Source of the DNA: Gordonia sediminis
Lineage (GTDB): Bacteria; Actinomycetota; Actinomycetes; Mycobacteriales; Mycobacteriaceae
Direction: 5' to 3'
Length of the DNA stretch: 64,000 nt
Assembly (NCBI GenBank): GCA_004193205.1
Contig: RZUM01000010.1
Location: forward strand, 124,001-188,000
The notes beneath the pieces are model-generated. The model did not search any database. It saw only the letters and a list, made by a program, of their open reading frames with translations, and was not told where the DNA came from. Shown here piece by piece: positions 18,305 to 26,422 of this stretch; the first letter of the stretch is position 1, and each line of letters starts with the position of its first letter. Both the position numbers and the translations under genes were made by a program.

Positions 18305-19594
18305 TCAGCGTCTGCGCCACAGGCGTGATCCGATGAGCAACAGCACGACGGCGGTGAACGCCAACGCCAGGCCGATCAACAGATGGACTGCGCGGCGCGT
18401 CGGCTGGTCGGTGCCGGTCGCCACCACGGCGCGCGTGTAGGACGGTGCCGCCGTCGGTGTCGTCGGTGCACCCGGTGGCGTCGCGCGCGCCCCGGGATCG
18501 ACAAGGGTGCCGACCGAGACGTCGCGCGGTGCGCGGAACCCGTAGTCGAACAGCGACTTCGTCTGATCCCAGTACGAGTTCGATCCCACAGTGAGGCCGA
18601 ACATCTCGACGGTCATGATGGATCTGCCATCACGTTCGACGACGCCGACATAGGTTTTGCGCGCGTCGTCGGTGTACCCGGTTTTCCCGCCGACCATGCC
18701 GGGGTAGCCCTCGAGCAGCAGGTGGTTGGACGTCTGCATGAGGTAGGCGGGATGGTCCTTGTCACCCGGGACGTCCGGGCGTTTCGGGTAGCCGGGGAAG
18801 CGGTAGGTCGGCATGGCGATCAACTCGCGGAAGGTGCTGTTGCGCATGGCTTCGCGGAAGATGACCGCCAGGTCGTAGGGCGACGACGACATTCCCGGCG
18901 CATCGAGACCCGACGGTGACGCCGCTCGGGTGTCGTCGGCGTGCAATGCGTGTGCTTTGGCATTCATCGCCGCCAGCGCGGTATCGACGCCACCGAGTTC
19001 GCGGGCCAGGGCATGGGCGCAGTCGTTACCGGAGACCACGAGCAGGCCGGTCAGCAGATCGCGGGTGGTGTAGTGCCCGCCCGGGCCCATGCCGCACGAG
19101 TCGCCCTCCTGGCTCCAGTCCTCGGGCGAGGGCGCCACGACCGCGTCGAGGTCGAGTTCGTCGAGGGCCACGAGGGCCAGCAAGACCTTGATCGTCGACG
19201 CCGGCCGGTACCGGCCGTGTGGATCCTTGGCGGCGATGATCTGCCCGGTGTGGAGGTCGGCGACGAGCCACCCCGCCGAGGTAAGCCGCGGCGGCACCGG
19301 ACCGAGCGCGGGGTCGGCGAGAACTCCGCACCCCGCGAGGCGCTCGCCCCCGACCGCCGGGTTCGGGACCGGCAGCGGGGTGGGCATCGTCACTCCCGGT
19401 GCCACGACCTCCGACTCGTCCACCGGCGGCGGGGTCCCGACCCGATTCGGACAGTGGTCGGTCACCGGTGTCGGTGCCGGTACCGCCGTCGCGATCGGGG
19501 GCGACGCGACCGTGATCAGCAGCGCCCCGGCGAGGGCTGCGAGGGTGGCGAAGGGCCGCACGGCTGCGACACTATCAGTCACCGAACCACGCAC
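18305..19594 (-). CDS. dacB: D-alanyl-D-alanine carboxypeptidase, DacB1-like (S11)
   Basis: A 429-residue penicillin-binding protein that trims the terminal D-Ala from peptidoglycan stem peptides outside the membrane. A signal/anchor segment lies near the N-terminus (FATLAALAGALLITVA). The three active-site motifs are present: S-T-I-K near 132, S-G-N (VVSGND) near 190 and K-T-G (GGKTGYTD) near 305. A Pro/Thr linker leads to a C-terminal membrane helix (LLIGLALAFTAVVLLLIGSRLW) and a basic end, so the enzyme is membrane-tethered. It converges on yhjD and matches Rv3330 by position. Confidence 0.92.
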   Translation of the reverse strand: MRGSVTDSVAAVRPFATLAALAGALLITVASPPIATAVPAPTPVTDHCPNRVGTPPPVDESEVVAPGVTMPTPLPVPNPAVGGERLAGCGVLADPALGPVPPRLTSAGWLVADLHTGQIIAAKDPHGRYRPASTIKVLLALVALDELDLDAVVAPSPEDWSQEGDSCGMGPGGHYTTRDLLTGLLVVSGNDCAHALARELGGVDTALAAMNAKAHALHADDTRAASPSGLDAPGMSSSPYDLAVIFREAMRNSTFRELIAMPTYRFPGYPKRPDVPGDKDHPAYLMQTSNHLLLEGYPGMVGGKTGYTDDARKTYVGVVERDGRSIMTVEMFGLTVGSNSYWDQTKSLFDYGFRAPRDVSVGTLVDPGARATPPGAPTTPTAAPSYTRAVVATGTDQPTRRAVHLLIGLALAFTAVVLLLIGSRLWRRR

Positions 19595-19612
19595 CTCGGC
19601 GACGAGCCGGTG

Positions 19613-20500
19613 TCATCCCCCCGGAGTGAGGTGCTCGGGATGGTCACGCTGCAGCCGCCGCGGGATGCGGGGCGGACCGAGGAAGTCGTCGATCACGGGC
19701 CCGAACACCGAGGCGTTGAGCACCAGGTCGATATGACCGCCGCTGTGCCGGTGCAGACGGCCGCGCGGCATCAGCCGGCTCATGATGTGGCCGTTGATCA
19801 TCGGGATGATCGGATCGTCTTCTCCGGCGACGATCAGCGTTCGTTGCCGGATCACCGGCAGGGCGAACAGCGACGTCCAGACGGCACCGGCCATCAACTG
19901 ATGCATATAGCCGATCTTGGACCCGGCATGTAGCTGCCGGATGAGCAACTCGGCGACATCCCGGCCATGGTGGCGGACCACACCACCGTAGAGCTCGGCG
20001 GCGATGCTGCCGCCGTACTCGGGATCGCTGAACCGACGCGGCGTGAGCATCTTGCTCAACACCCGCGGGTTACCTGGCACCATCATCGCTCCCGTGCCGG
20101 TCGCGACCAGGATCAGCCGCCGGCAGCGGCGCGGGTTCTGGAATGCGAACTGCTGGGCGAGTGCGCCGCCCCAGGACAGACCGAGGATGTCCACAACGCC
20201 GACCTCGAGCCGGTCGAGCACCCGGCCCAGCGTCCACGCCAGATACGGGAAACCGTATGGCAGCGGGGAGTTGGCGGACTCGCCGGTGCCCGGGACGTCG
20301 AAACGGATGACCGGACGGTCGGTGTGGAGGTGCTCGACCAGCGGATCGAGCACCTCGAGGCTGGCGCCGATGCCGTTGCACAGCACCAGGGGCACCCCGG
20401 TTCCAGGCCGGTAGCGCACGCGGATGCGTTGCCCACCGGCGACGATGAGCCGGTCGTTTTCGCGAGGGTCCCCGACGTCGGTGACGGACTCGGTGGTCAT
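19613..20500 (-). CDS. phaZ: polyhydroxyalkanoate depolymerase PhaZ (intracellular, alpha/beta hydrolase)
   Basis: A 295-residue alpha/beta hydrolase resembling the intracellular medium-chain PHA depolymerases of pseudomonads. After RPGTGVPLVLCNGIGASLEVLDPL come the oxyanion region, the nucleophile elbow GLSWGG near residue 110, an EDDPIIP segment and the catalytic His in HSGGHIDLVLN. Its ATG at 20500 overlaps the stop of the MaoC gene by 4 nt; longer upstream readings belong to that gene in another frame. It is last in the phaC-MaoC-phaZ operon, so storage-polymer breakdown is the likely role, though a polyester-unrelated esterase cannot be excluded. Confidence 0.85.
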   Translation of the reverse strand: MTTESVTDVGDPRENDRLIVAGGQRIRVRYRPGTGVPLVLCNGIGASLEVLDPLVEHLHTDRPVIRFDVPGTGESANSPLPYGFPYLAWTLGRVLDRLEVGVVDILGLSWGGALAQQFAFQNPRRCRRLILVATGTGAMMVPGNPRVLSKMLTPRRFSDPEYGGSIAAELYGGVVRHHGRDVAELLIRQLHAGSKIGYMHQLMAGAVWTSLFALPVIRQRTLIVAGEDDPIIPMINGHIMSRLMPRGRLHRHSGGHIDLVLNASVFGPVIDDFLGPPRIPRRLQRDHPEHLTPGG

Positions 20501-20949
20501 CGGTAGAGCACCACGCATTCGGCGACACACGCCGGGCGGTCGGAGCCCTCCACCTCGTAGGTGACCCGGAAGACGGTTTCCATGCCGACCGGCTTCTCTT
20601 GGGCGGAGACGAGTTCCACCGAACCCCGGATACGTTTGCCGACCGGCACCGTCGCCGGGAACCGGACCTTGTTCAGGCCGTAGTTCAGCGCCGCGGACAC
20701 GTTGCCGACCTCGACGGTCTCGGCGATGAGTAGCGGTGCCATCGACAGCGTCAGAAATCCGTGCGCGATCGTGCCGCCGAACGGGCCCGCGGCGGCGCGC
20801 TCCGGATCGACGTGGATCCACTGATGATCACCGGTCGCGTCGGCGAACATGTTCACCCGGTCCTGGGTGATCTCCATCCACTCCGAGGTGCCCATGGTGG
20901 TGCCGGCGTGGGCCGGCAACGCCGCGGGACTGTCAATCGTCGTCGTCAT
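20497..20949 (-). CDS. phaJ: MaoC-family (R)-enoyl-CoA hydratase (PhaJ-like)
   Basis: A 150-residue single hot-dog-fold hydratase. The catalytic MaoC signature is FADATGDHQWIHVDPERA (Asp and His dyad), followed by GGTIAHGFLTLSM. Such enzymes hydrate trans-2-enoyl-CoA to (R)-3-hydroxyacyl-CoA, linking fatty acid beta-oxidation to PHA synthase. Position between phaC and phaZ supports a PhaJ role. The ATG at 20949 is preceded by AGAGG. It overlaps phaZ by 4 nt and lies 10 nt after phaC, so all three are one transcription unit. The gene name is inferred from context. Confidence 0.85.
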   Translation of the reverse strand: MTTTIDSPAALPAHAGTTMGTSEWMEITQDRVNMFADATGDHQWIHVDPERAAAGPFGGTIAHGFLTLSMAPLLIAETVEVGNVSAALNYGLNKVRFPATVPVGKRIRGSVELVSAQEKPVGMETVFRVTYEVEGSDRPACVAECVVLYR

Positions 20950-20959
20950 CTGGTTCCTC

Positions 20960-22660
20960 TCAGTTGGCGTGGACATAGGTGCCGGGCGCCGGGGCGATGC
21001 CCTCGAAGCCGGCGGCTCCCAACACGGTCGGTGCGTTGATCTCGTCACCGCCGCGTTCGCTCAACCACTGCAGGTGATGCGGCCACCACGAGTCGCTGTG
21101 GGTTTCGGCGGTCTCGAGCCACGCCTCCGAGGTGGTCTCGGCGTCGGCCGCCGCCGTGCGGAAGGAGGCCTTCTTGTTGCCGGGCGGGTTGACCAGGGAG
21201 GCGATGTGACCGCTCGTCGAGAGCACGTAGGTGTTGCTCTTGGAGCCCAGCAGGGCGGCGCTGCGGTAGGTGGCCTGCCACGGGCAGATGTGATCGGCGA
21301 TGCCGCCGACGACGTAGGCGTCGCACTCGATCGTGCCGAGGTCGACCGGGGTGCCGAGCATCGTCGCCTTACCCGGGGTGACCAGGGAGTTCTCGAGGCC
21401 CATCATCACCATGTCGCGGTGCAGGGCGGCGGTCATCCGCGTGGTGTCGGCGTTCCAGAACAACACGTCGAAGGCGGCCGGCGAACGTCCCTGGATGTAG
21501 TTGTTCACCCAGTAGCGCCACACCAGGTCGGTGGGGCGCAGCCACGCGAACATCTCGGCCATGGCGTTGCCGTCGAGATAGCCCTTCTTCGACGAGGTCC
21601 GGATCGCGGCCTTCGCGGCCCGTTCGCTGGTCAGCGCCGACGCGAAGCCGGCCTGGCTCTGATCGAGGACGGTGACACCGAGAGTCAGGCTCGAGACCTT
21701 GTCGCCCTGCCCGGTCGCGGCCAGGTGGGCCAGGGTCATGGCGGCGAGGATGCCGCCCGAACAGGTCGCGAACATGTTGGTCGAGGCTGCCTTGGTCACG
21801 GCAAGGGTGGCGTCGATCGCATCGATGATCGCCTGGCCGTAGGCATCGAATCCCCAGTCCCGGTGCCGCGAGGAGGGATTGCGCCAGGAGATGGCGAAGA
21901 CCTGGTGGCCACCCTTGACGTAGTGCTCGATGAGGCTCCGGTTGGGCGCGATGTCCATGATGTAGTACTTGTTGATCACCGGCGGCACCAGCAGCAACGG
22001 CACCTCGTGCACGGTGCGGGTCTGCGGCGCGTACTGGATCAGCTCGAACATCCGGGTCTTCAGTACGACGGTGCCCTTGGTGGTGGCCACCGTCTCGCCG
22101 ACGACGAAGGCGTCCGGATCGACCATCGCCGGGACGCGCGGCTTGGACGCCATGTCCCGCGTGAACGCCTTGAGACCGCGGACCGCCGACATACCGCCGG
22201 TGTCGATCATCGCCTTCCATCCCAGCGGACTCAGGAACGGGTTGTTGGTGGGCGAGAGACCCTCGATGAGGTTGTCGAGTGCGAAACGAATCTTCTCGGC
22301 ATCGCGCCAGTCGAGGTCGGCGGCGGCGTAGAGACGTTCGGCGGTGGCCGAACCCGCCAGGTAGGCCTGCTCCACACGGCGCAGCAACGGGTTGCCCGAC
22401 CACGCGGGATCCGAGAACCGCTTGTCACCCCGCGCGGGCGCCCGGTCGGACTGTCCCACGGCGATCGCGGCGAGTTCGCGCGTCAGACCGAGCGCCTCCT
22501 CGCCGACGGTGATGGGCTGGGAAGCCAACGAGGCACCGAAACGGGCCCACGCCGCGTTGGGGGCCATGCGGCTCGCAAACGACTTGGTCGAGTTGACCAG
22601 CAGCAGATCCAGCGGGGCGACGATGTCGTTGGCGGCGGTGGGCGTTTGGGCGATTGTCAT
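20960..22660 (-). CDS. phaC: polyhydroxyalkanoate synthase PhaC
   Basis: A 566-residue PHA synthase that polymerises (R)-3-hydroxyacyl-CoA into storage polyester. The nucleophile Cys is in FATCSGGILAAMTLAHL near residue 299; the family box G-x-C-x-G reads A-T-C-S-G here, with the first Gly replaced. The catalytic Asp (GGIADHICPW, about 453) and His (TSGHIASLVNPPGN, about 487) follow. PPVINKYYIMDIAPNRSLIEHYV is typical. Single-subunit length excludes class III. The ATG has GAAGAGG 6 nt upstream. First gene of the operon, with a palindrome in its upstream region. Confidence 0.93.
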   Translation of the reverse strand: MTIAQTPTAANDIVAPLDLLLVNSTKSFASRMAPNAAWARFGASLASQPITVGEEALGLTRELAAIAVGQSDRAPARGDKRFSDPAWSGNPLLRRVEQAYLAGSATAERLYAAADLDWRDAEKIRFALDNLIEGLSPTNNPFLSPLGWKAMIDTGGMSAVRGLKAFTRDMASKPRVPAMVDPDAFVVGETVATTKGTVVLKTRMFELIQYAPQTRTVHEVPLLLVPPVINKYYIMDIAPNRSLIEHYVKGGHQVFAISWRNPSSRHRDWGFDAYGQAIIDAIDATLAVTKAASTNMFATCSGGILAAMTLAHLAATGQGDKVSSLTLGVTVLDQSQAGFASALTSERAAKAAIRTSSKKGYLDGNAMAEMFAWLRPTDLVWRYWVNNYIQGRSPAAFDVLFWNADTTRMTAALHRDMVMMGLENSLVTPGKATMLGTPVDLGTIECDAYVVGGIADHICPWQATYRSAALLGSKSNTYVLSTSGHIASLVNPPGNKKASFRTAAADAETTSEAWLETAETHSDSWWPHHLQWLSERGGDEINAPTVLGAAGFEGIAPAPGTYVHAN

Positions 22661-22805
22661 ATACGACCTCTTCGGGGGAGTGTTGGCTCGATCGGTGATC
22701 TCGTCGGTCGGCCGGTGGGGAGGGCAACCGTCTTTGCCCTTCTATGGTGTGCCCGATCACCCCGTTTCGGCTATGGTGCACGGTCTAACATCGCTTCCCG
22801 GTCGA

Positions 22806-22819
22806 TGTGCACGTGCACA
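22806..22819. promoter_or_regulatory. 14-bp perfect palindrome upstream of phaC
   Basis: TGTGCACGTGCACA at 22806-22819 is a perfect palindrome in the 200-bp space between the PucR-type regulator gene and phaC, 146 bp before the phaC start. It has the look of a dimeric-repressor operator. Two CTATGGTG copies at 22742-22749 and 22771-22778 lie nearer the gene. Nothing ties either site to a particular protein. Confidence 0.45.
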
Positions 22820-22861
22820 ACCGCGCTGGTCAGATGTGTCCGAGCCCACACGAAACCGCCA

Positions 22862-24091
22862 TCATCGGGCCTGCGGGCCGCTGTCACCGATCGGTAGCTG
22901 ATCGATGACCTCGAAGGCCAGGCACAGTTCGGCCACCTCGCGGGGTGCGGTGGTCGAGCGTCCCGTCAGTTCCTCGATGCGGCGGAGGCGATGGCGGACG
23001 GTGTTGCGGTGCACGTGCAGTCGGGTCGCGGTGTCGTTGATGTTCCCGCCGACCGACGACCAGACGCGGAATGTCTCGACCAGGGGATCGCGGTCCTCGG
23101 CAGGCAGGTCGAACAGGCGGCCGAGTACGGTGACCGACAGGTCCGCTGCGACCTCCGGCGCGGCGACGGCCGCCACCCCGAGTACCGAGTTGTCGAAGAC
23201 GCTGACCCCTCGGCCACGCCGGGTCATCGCAACCCGTGCATACCGCAGTGCCCGAGCCGTGTCGGCGAGGTCGGTGAAGGGTGGGCTCACCCCGACCCGG
23301 TCGGTCCCGGCGCGGGTCATGATGTCGAGCGCTTTGCGTCGCGCGTCGGGCGAGGCGACGTGCACGATGCCGATCTGCTGGTCGGGCAGCAGACGCCACG
23401 CGGAGCGCAGGTCCGCGCTTGCCAGCTTGGCTTCGATACTCGCCAGCGGCGCCTTGCCGACGGTCGCGGCCCGGGCGGCGACCGCGATGTAGGGACCGCG
23501 GTGGGGCAGTCGCAGATGCTCGGCGATCTCCCACAGACTCTGCTCGGAGGACACGCGGCCCTCCAGCAGGTGCTGGGTCAACGCGGCGCGTTCGCTCGCG
23601 TCGTCGAGGATCATCGCGGTGGTGCGTTCGCGATGTGCGGTGGACATGGCGACGACGAACGCATCCTGCGCCTGCCACATCCGCGAGGTGGCCTCGAGCA
23701 GTGTCTCCCGGCTCAGTTCCGGGTGCTGTTGTGCGACGGCCATGAATTCGTTCCACACCATCTGGAAGCCGATCCGGTAGGCATCCATCACGGCGGGCAA
23801 CGGCACCCCCGCGTCGGCACGATTGGCCCCGGTCTCTGCCGCGGAGGAGGTGTCGAACTCGGCGTCGCCAGCGAGCCCGTGGATCACCATCGCGTAGTTG
23901 CTCCGCACGGTCTCGACGATGTCGGATTGCGTGATCACCCGGGTCGAGCCGTAGTAGTCCACCTGCTCCCGGATGGTCTGGGCCACCCGTGGGGCGAGGT
24001 TGCCGAGTCGACCCGACAGCACGTTCACGACCGTGTCGAGCTCGCGCTCCCGGTCCTGCGTCGGCGTGGTCCTTCGGCCGCTGCTCACCAT
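22862..24091 (-). CDS. PucR-family transcriptional regulator
   Basis: A 409-residue regulator with the PucR C-terminal helix-turn-helix (TATRLHVHRNTVRHRLRRIEEL near residue 365) and a preceding CdaR/GGDEF-like region. An N-terminal helical part (about 20-160) probably senses a signal. Related proteins control purine, amine or fatty-acid genes in actinobacteria. It lies directly upstream of phaC on the same strand with 200 bp between, and 59 bp behind the aminotransferase, so it may regulate either. Neither target nor ligand is shown by the sequence. Confidence 0.85.
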   Translation of the reverse strand: MVSSGRRTTPTQDRERELDTVVNVLSGRLGNLAPRVAQTIREQVDYYGSTRVITQSDIVETVRSNYAMVIHGLAGDAEFDTSSAAETGANRADAGVPLPAVMDAYRIGFQMVWNEFMAVAQQHPELSRETLLEATSRMWQAQDAFVVAMSTAHRERTTAMILDDASERAALTQHLLEGRVSSEQSLWEIAEHLRLPHRGPYIAVAARAATVGKAPLASIEAKLASADLRSAWRLLPDQQIGIVHVASPDARRKALDIMTRAGTDRVGVSPPFTDLADTARALRYARVAMTRRGRGVSVFDNSVLGVAAVAAPEVAADLSVTVLGRLFDLPAEDRDPLVETFRVWSSVGGNINDTATRLHVHRNTVRHRLRRIEELTGRSTTAPREVAELCLAFEVIDQLPIGDSGPQAR

Positions 24092-24150
24092 GCCATTGTC
24101 TTTTGTCGCGCCGGCGCCGTGGGCTGATTCCGATCAACTGGACGGGAAGC

Positions 24151-25530
24151 TCAGAGCAGCGTGTAGGCTTCCGCGAGCACCGACCGCAGGATCTGCTCGA
24201 TCTCGTCGAACTCGGCCTGGCCGGAGATCAGGGGTGGGGCGAGCTGTACGACGGGGTCGCCGCGATCGTCGGGGCGGCAATACAGGCCGGCGTCGAACAG
24301 CGCCGTGGTCAGGAATCCGCGCAGGATGCGCTGCGACTCCGCCCGGGTGAATGTCTCCTTGGTCGCCTGGTCCTTGACAAGCTCTACGGCGAAGAAATAG
24401 CCCTCACCGCGGACGTCCCCGACGATGGGCAGATCGTAGAGCCGTTCCAGCGTTGCGCGGAACGCCGGCGCATTCCGCCGGACATGGTCGTTGAGGCCCT
24501 CACGCTCGAAGATGTCCAGGTTGGCGAGCGCCACCGCGGCCGAAACCGGATGTCCGCCAAAGGTATATCCGTGCGGGAAGGTGGTGGTGCCGTCGCGGAA
24601 CGGCTCGAAGAGTCGGTCGCTGGCGATCATCGCGCCGATCGGTGAATATCCGGACGTCATCCCCTTCGCGCAGGTGATGATGTCCGGTACGTATCCGAAG
24701 TCATCACAAGCGAACATCGATCCGATGCGCCCGAACGCGCAGATCACCTCGTCGGAGACGAGTAGGACGTCGTATTCGTCGCAGATCTCGCGGACCCGCT
24801 CGAAATAGCCTGGGGGCGGCGGGAAACAGCCGCCGGCGTTCTGCACCGGCTCGAGGAAGACCGCGGCCACGGTCTCGGGTCCCTCGAATTCGATGGCCTC
24901 CGCGATACGGTCGGCGGCCCAGCGGCCGAATCTCTTGGGGTTGGAGGCGAGGTCGTCGTCGGCCCGATAGATATTGGTGTTCGGCACGCGGAACCCGCCG
25001 GGCACCAGCGGCTCGAACATCTGCTTCAGCGCTGGCACCCCAGTGATGGCCAGGGCGCCCTGCGGGGTGCCGTGATAGGCGACCGACCGGGAGATCACCT
25101 TGTGCTTCAAGGGTTTTCCGATGATTTTGAAATACTGTTTGGCCAGTTTCCAGGCGCTTTCGACCGCTTCCCCGCCCCCGGTGGTGAAGAAGACGCGGTT
25201 CAGGTCACCGGGTGCGTAGGCGGCCAGGCGCTCGGCGAGTTCGATGGCCGGTGGAGTCGCATAGCCCCACACCGGAAAGTAGGCGAGGTCGGTGGCCTGC
25301 CGCGCCGCGGCCTCGGCGAGTTCGGCACGCCCGTGCCCGACCTGGACCACGAACAGGCCGGAGAGGCCGTCGAGGTAGGACCGGCCGCGATCGTCGAAGA
25401 TTCGTACGCCCTCACCGCGCGTGATCACCGGCGGGGTGATGCCGTCGCCGTGCCGGGCGAAATGCCCCCACAGGTGTGCCGCGCCCCGTTCGCCGAGGGA
25501 GTGGTTGCCGGGATTGTCGGTGCCGGTCAT
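24151..25530 (-). CDS. class III omega-amino acid/pyruvate-type aminotransferase
   Basis: A 459-residue fold-type I PLP enzyme of the class III aminotransferases. The PLP-binding lysine is in DIITCAKGMTSGYSPIGAMI near residue 275, after VLLVSDEVICAFGRIGS with the cofactor Asp, and FTTGGGEAVESAWKLAKQY near 115 binds phosphate. Such enzymes transfer an amino group from beta-alanine, putrescine or similar amines to pyruvate; the exact donor is not readable here. I start at ATG 25530, which has GGGGA 6 nt upstream; a TTG at 25542 is less likely. Same position as Rv3329. Confidence 0.88.
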   Translation of the reverse strand: MTGTDNPGNHSLGERGAAHLWGHFARHGDGITPPVITRGEGVRIFDDRGRSYLDGLSGLFVVQVGHGRAELAEAAARQATDLAYFPVWGYATPPAIELAERLAAYAPGDLNRVFFTTGGGEAVESAWKLAKQYFKIIGKPLKHKVISRSVAYHGTPQGALAITGVPALKQMFEPLVPGGFRVPNTNIYRADDDLASNPKRFGRWAADRIAEAIEFEGPETVAAVFLEPVQNAGGCFPPPPGYFERVREICDEYDVLLVSDEVICAFGRIGSMFACDDFGYVPDIITCAKGMTSGYSPIGAMIASDRLFEPFRDGTTTFPHGYTFGGHPVSAAVALANLDIFEREGLNDHVRRNAPAFRATLERLYDLPIVGDVRGEGYFFAVELVKDQATKETFTRAESQRILRGFLTTALFDAGLYCRPDDRGDPVVQLAPPLISGQAEFDEIEQILRSVLAEAYTLL

Positions 25531-25560
25531 CGGATTCCCCAATTGTGTTGTCGTCGAAGA

Positions 25561-25600
25561 CGAAACCGCCCCTCCCAGGTTGGTGGGAAAGGCGGTTTCG
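25561..25600 (-). terminator. terminator after the sdhCDAB operon
   Basis: CGAAACCGCC at 25561-25570 pairs perfectly with GGCGGTTTCG at 25591-25600, and an inner TCCCA/TGGGA pair extends the hairpin. On the minus strand it is followed by TCTTCG. It lies 31 nt beyond the sdhB stop, so it is best read as the operon terminator. Confidence 0.75.
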
Positions 25601-25630
25601 CGGGCTCAAGGAAAGGTCTGTCGTGACGGG

Positions 25631-26422
25631 TCAGCGCGAGAACATCAGAGCGCGCTTGACCTCCTGGATCGCCTGGGTCACCTGGATGCCGCGCGGGCAT
25701 GCCTCGGTGCAGTTGAACGTGGTGCGGCAGCGCCACACCCCGTCGACGTCGTTGAGGATGTCGAGACGCTCGACGGCGCCCTCGTCGCGACTGTCGAAGA
25801 TGAACCGGTGCGCGTTGACGATCGCCGCGGGGCCGAAGTAGCTGCCCTCGTTCCAGAACACCGGGCAACTGGTGGTGCAGCAGGCGCACAGGATGCACTT
25901 GGTGGTGTCGTCGAACCGCGCGCGGTCGGCCTGGCTCTGAATCCGTTCGTGGGTCGGCTCGTTGCCGGTGGTGATGAGGAACGGCTTGATCGCCCGGAAC
26001 GCGTCGAAGAACGGCTCCATGTTGACCACGAGGTCCTTCTCCACCGGAAGACCCTTGATGGGTTCGATGGTGATGGTGATCTCTTTGGCCCGGTCCTTCG
26101 GCAACAGGTCCTTCATCAGGAGCTTGCAGGCCAGTCGGTTGACGCCGTTGATCCGCATCGCGTCGGAACCGCACACGCCGTGCGCGCAGCTGCGGCGGAA
26201 GGTGAGGGTGCCGTCGAGGTAACCCTTCACATACAGCAGCAGGTTGAGCAGACGGTCGGTTGGCAGCGCCGGGACGCGGAAGCTCTCGAAGCCCTGGGCA
26301 TCGGGGTTCTCCGGGTTGAACCGGTAGATCTTCAGTGTCACCATGGTCGCCTCGTCGGGGACGGGCGGCAACGGCGGTTCCGCGGAGGCCGGAGTCGGAT
26401 TCTCGTCGATGCTGACAGTCAT
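25631..26422 (-). CDS. sdhB: succinate dehydrogenase iron-sulfur subunit SdhB
   Basis: A 263-residue Fe-S subunit that passes electrons from the flavin of SdhA to quinone. The [2Fe-2S] ligands are in SCAHGVCGSDAM and RLAC (about 80-105). The [4Fe-4S] and [3Fe-4S] ligands lie in CILCACCTTSCPVFW and CTEACPRGI (about 180-245). Its ATG shares one base with the sdhA stop. Last of four genes in the order C-D-A-B, as in mycobacteria (Rv3316-3319). Ends before a strong hairpin. Confidence 0.97.
   Translation of the reverse strand: MTVSIDENPTPASAEPPLPPVPDEATMVTLKIYRFNPENPDAQGFESFRVPALPTDRLLNLLLYVKGYLDGTLTFRRSCAHGVCGSDAMRINGVNRLACKLLMKDLLPKDRAKEITITIEPIKGLPVEKDLVVNMEPFFDAFRAIKPFLITTGNEPTHERIQSQADRARFDDTTKCILCACCTTSCPVFWNEGSYFGPAAIVNAHRFIFDSRDEGAVERLDILNDVDGVWRCRTTFNCTEACPRGIQVTQAIQEVKRALMFSR

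Noticed and set aside
20849-22897. 682-residue open frame on the plus strand
   Set aside because: Antisense to phaC and the MaoC gene; typical high-GC shadow.
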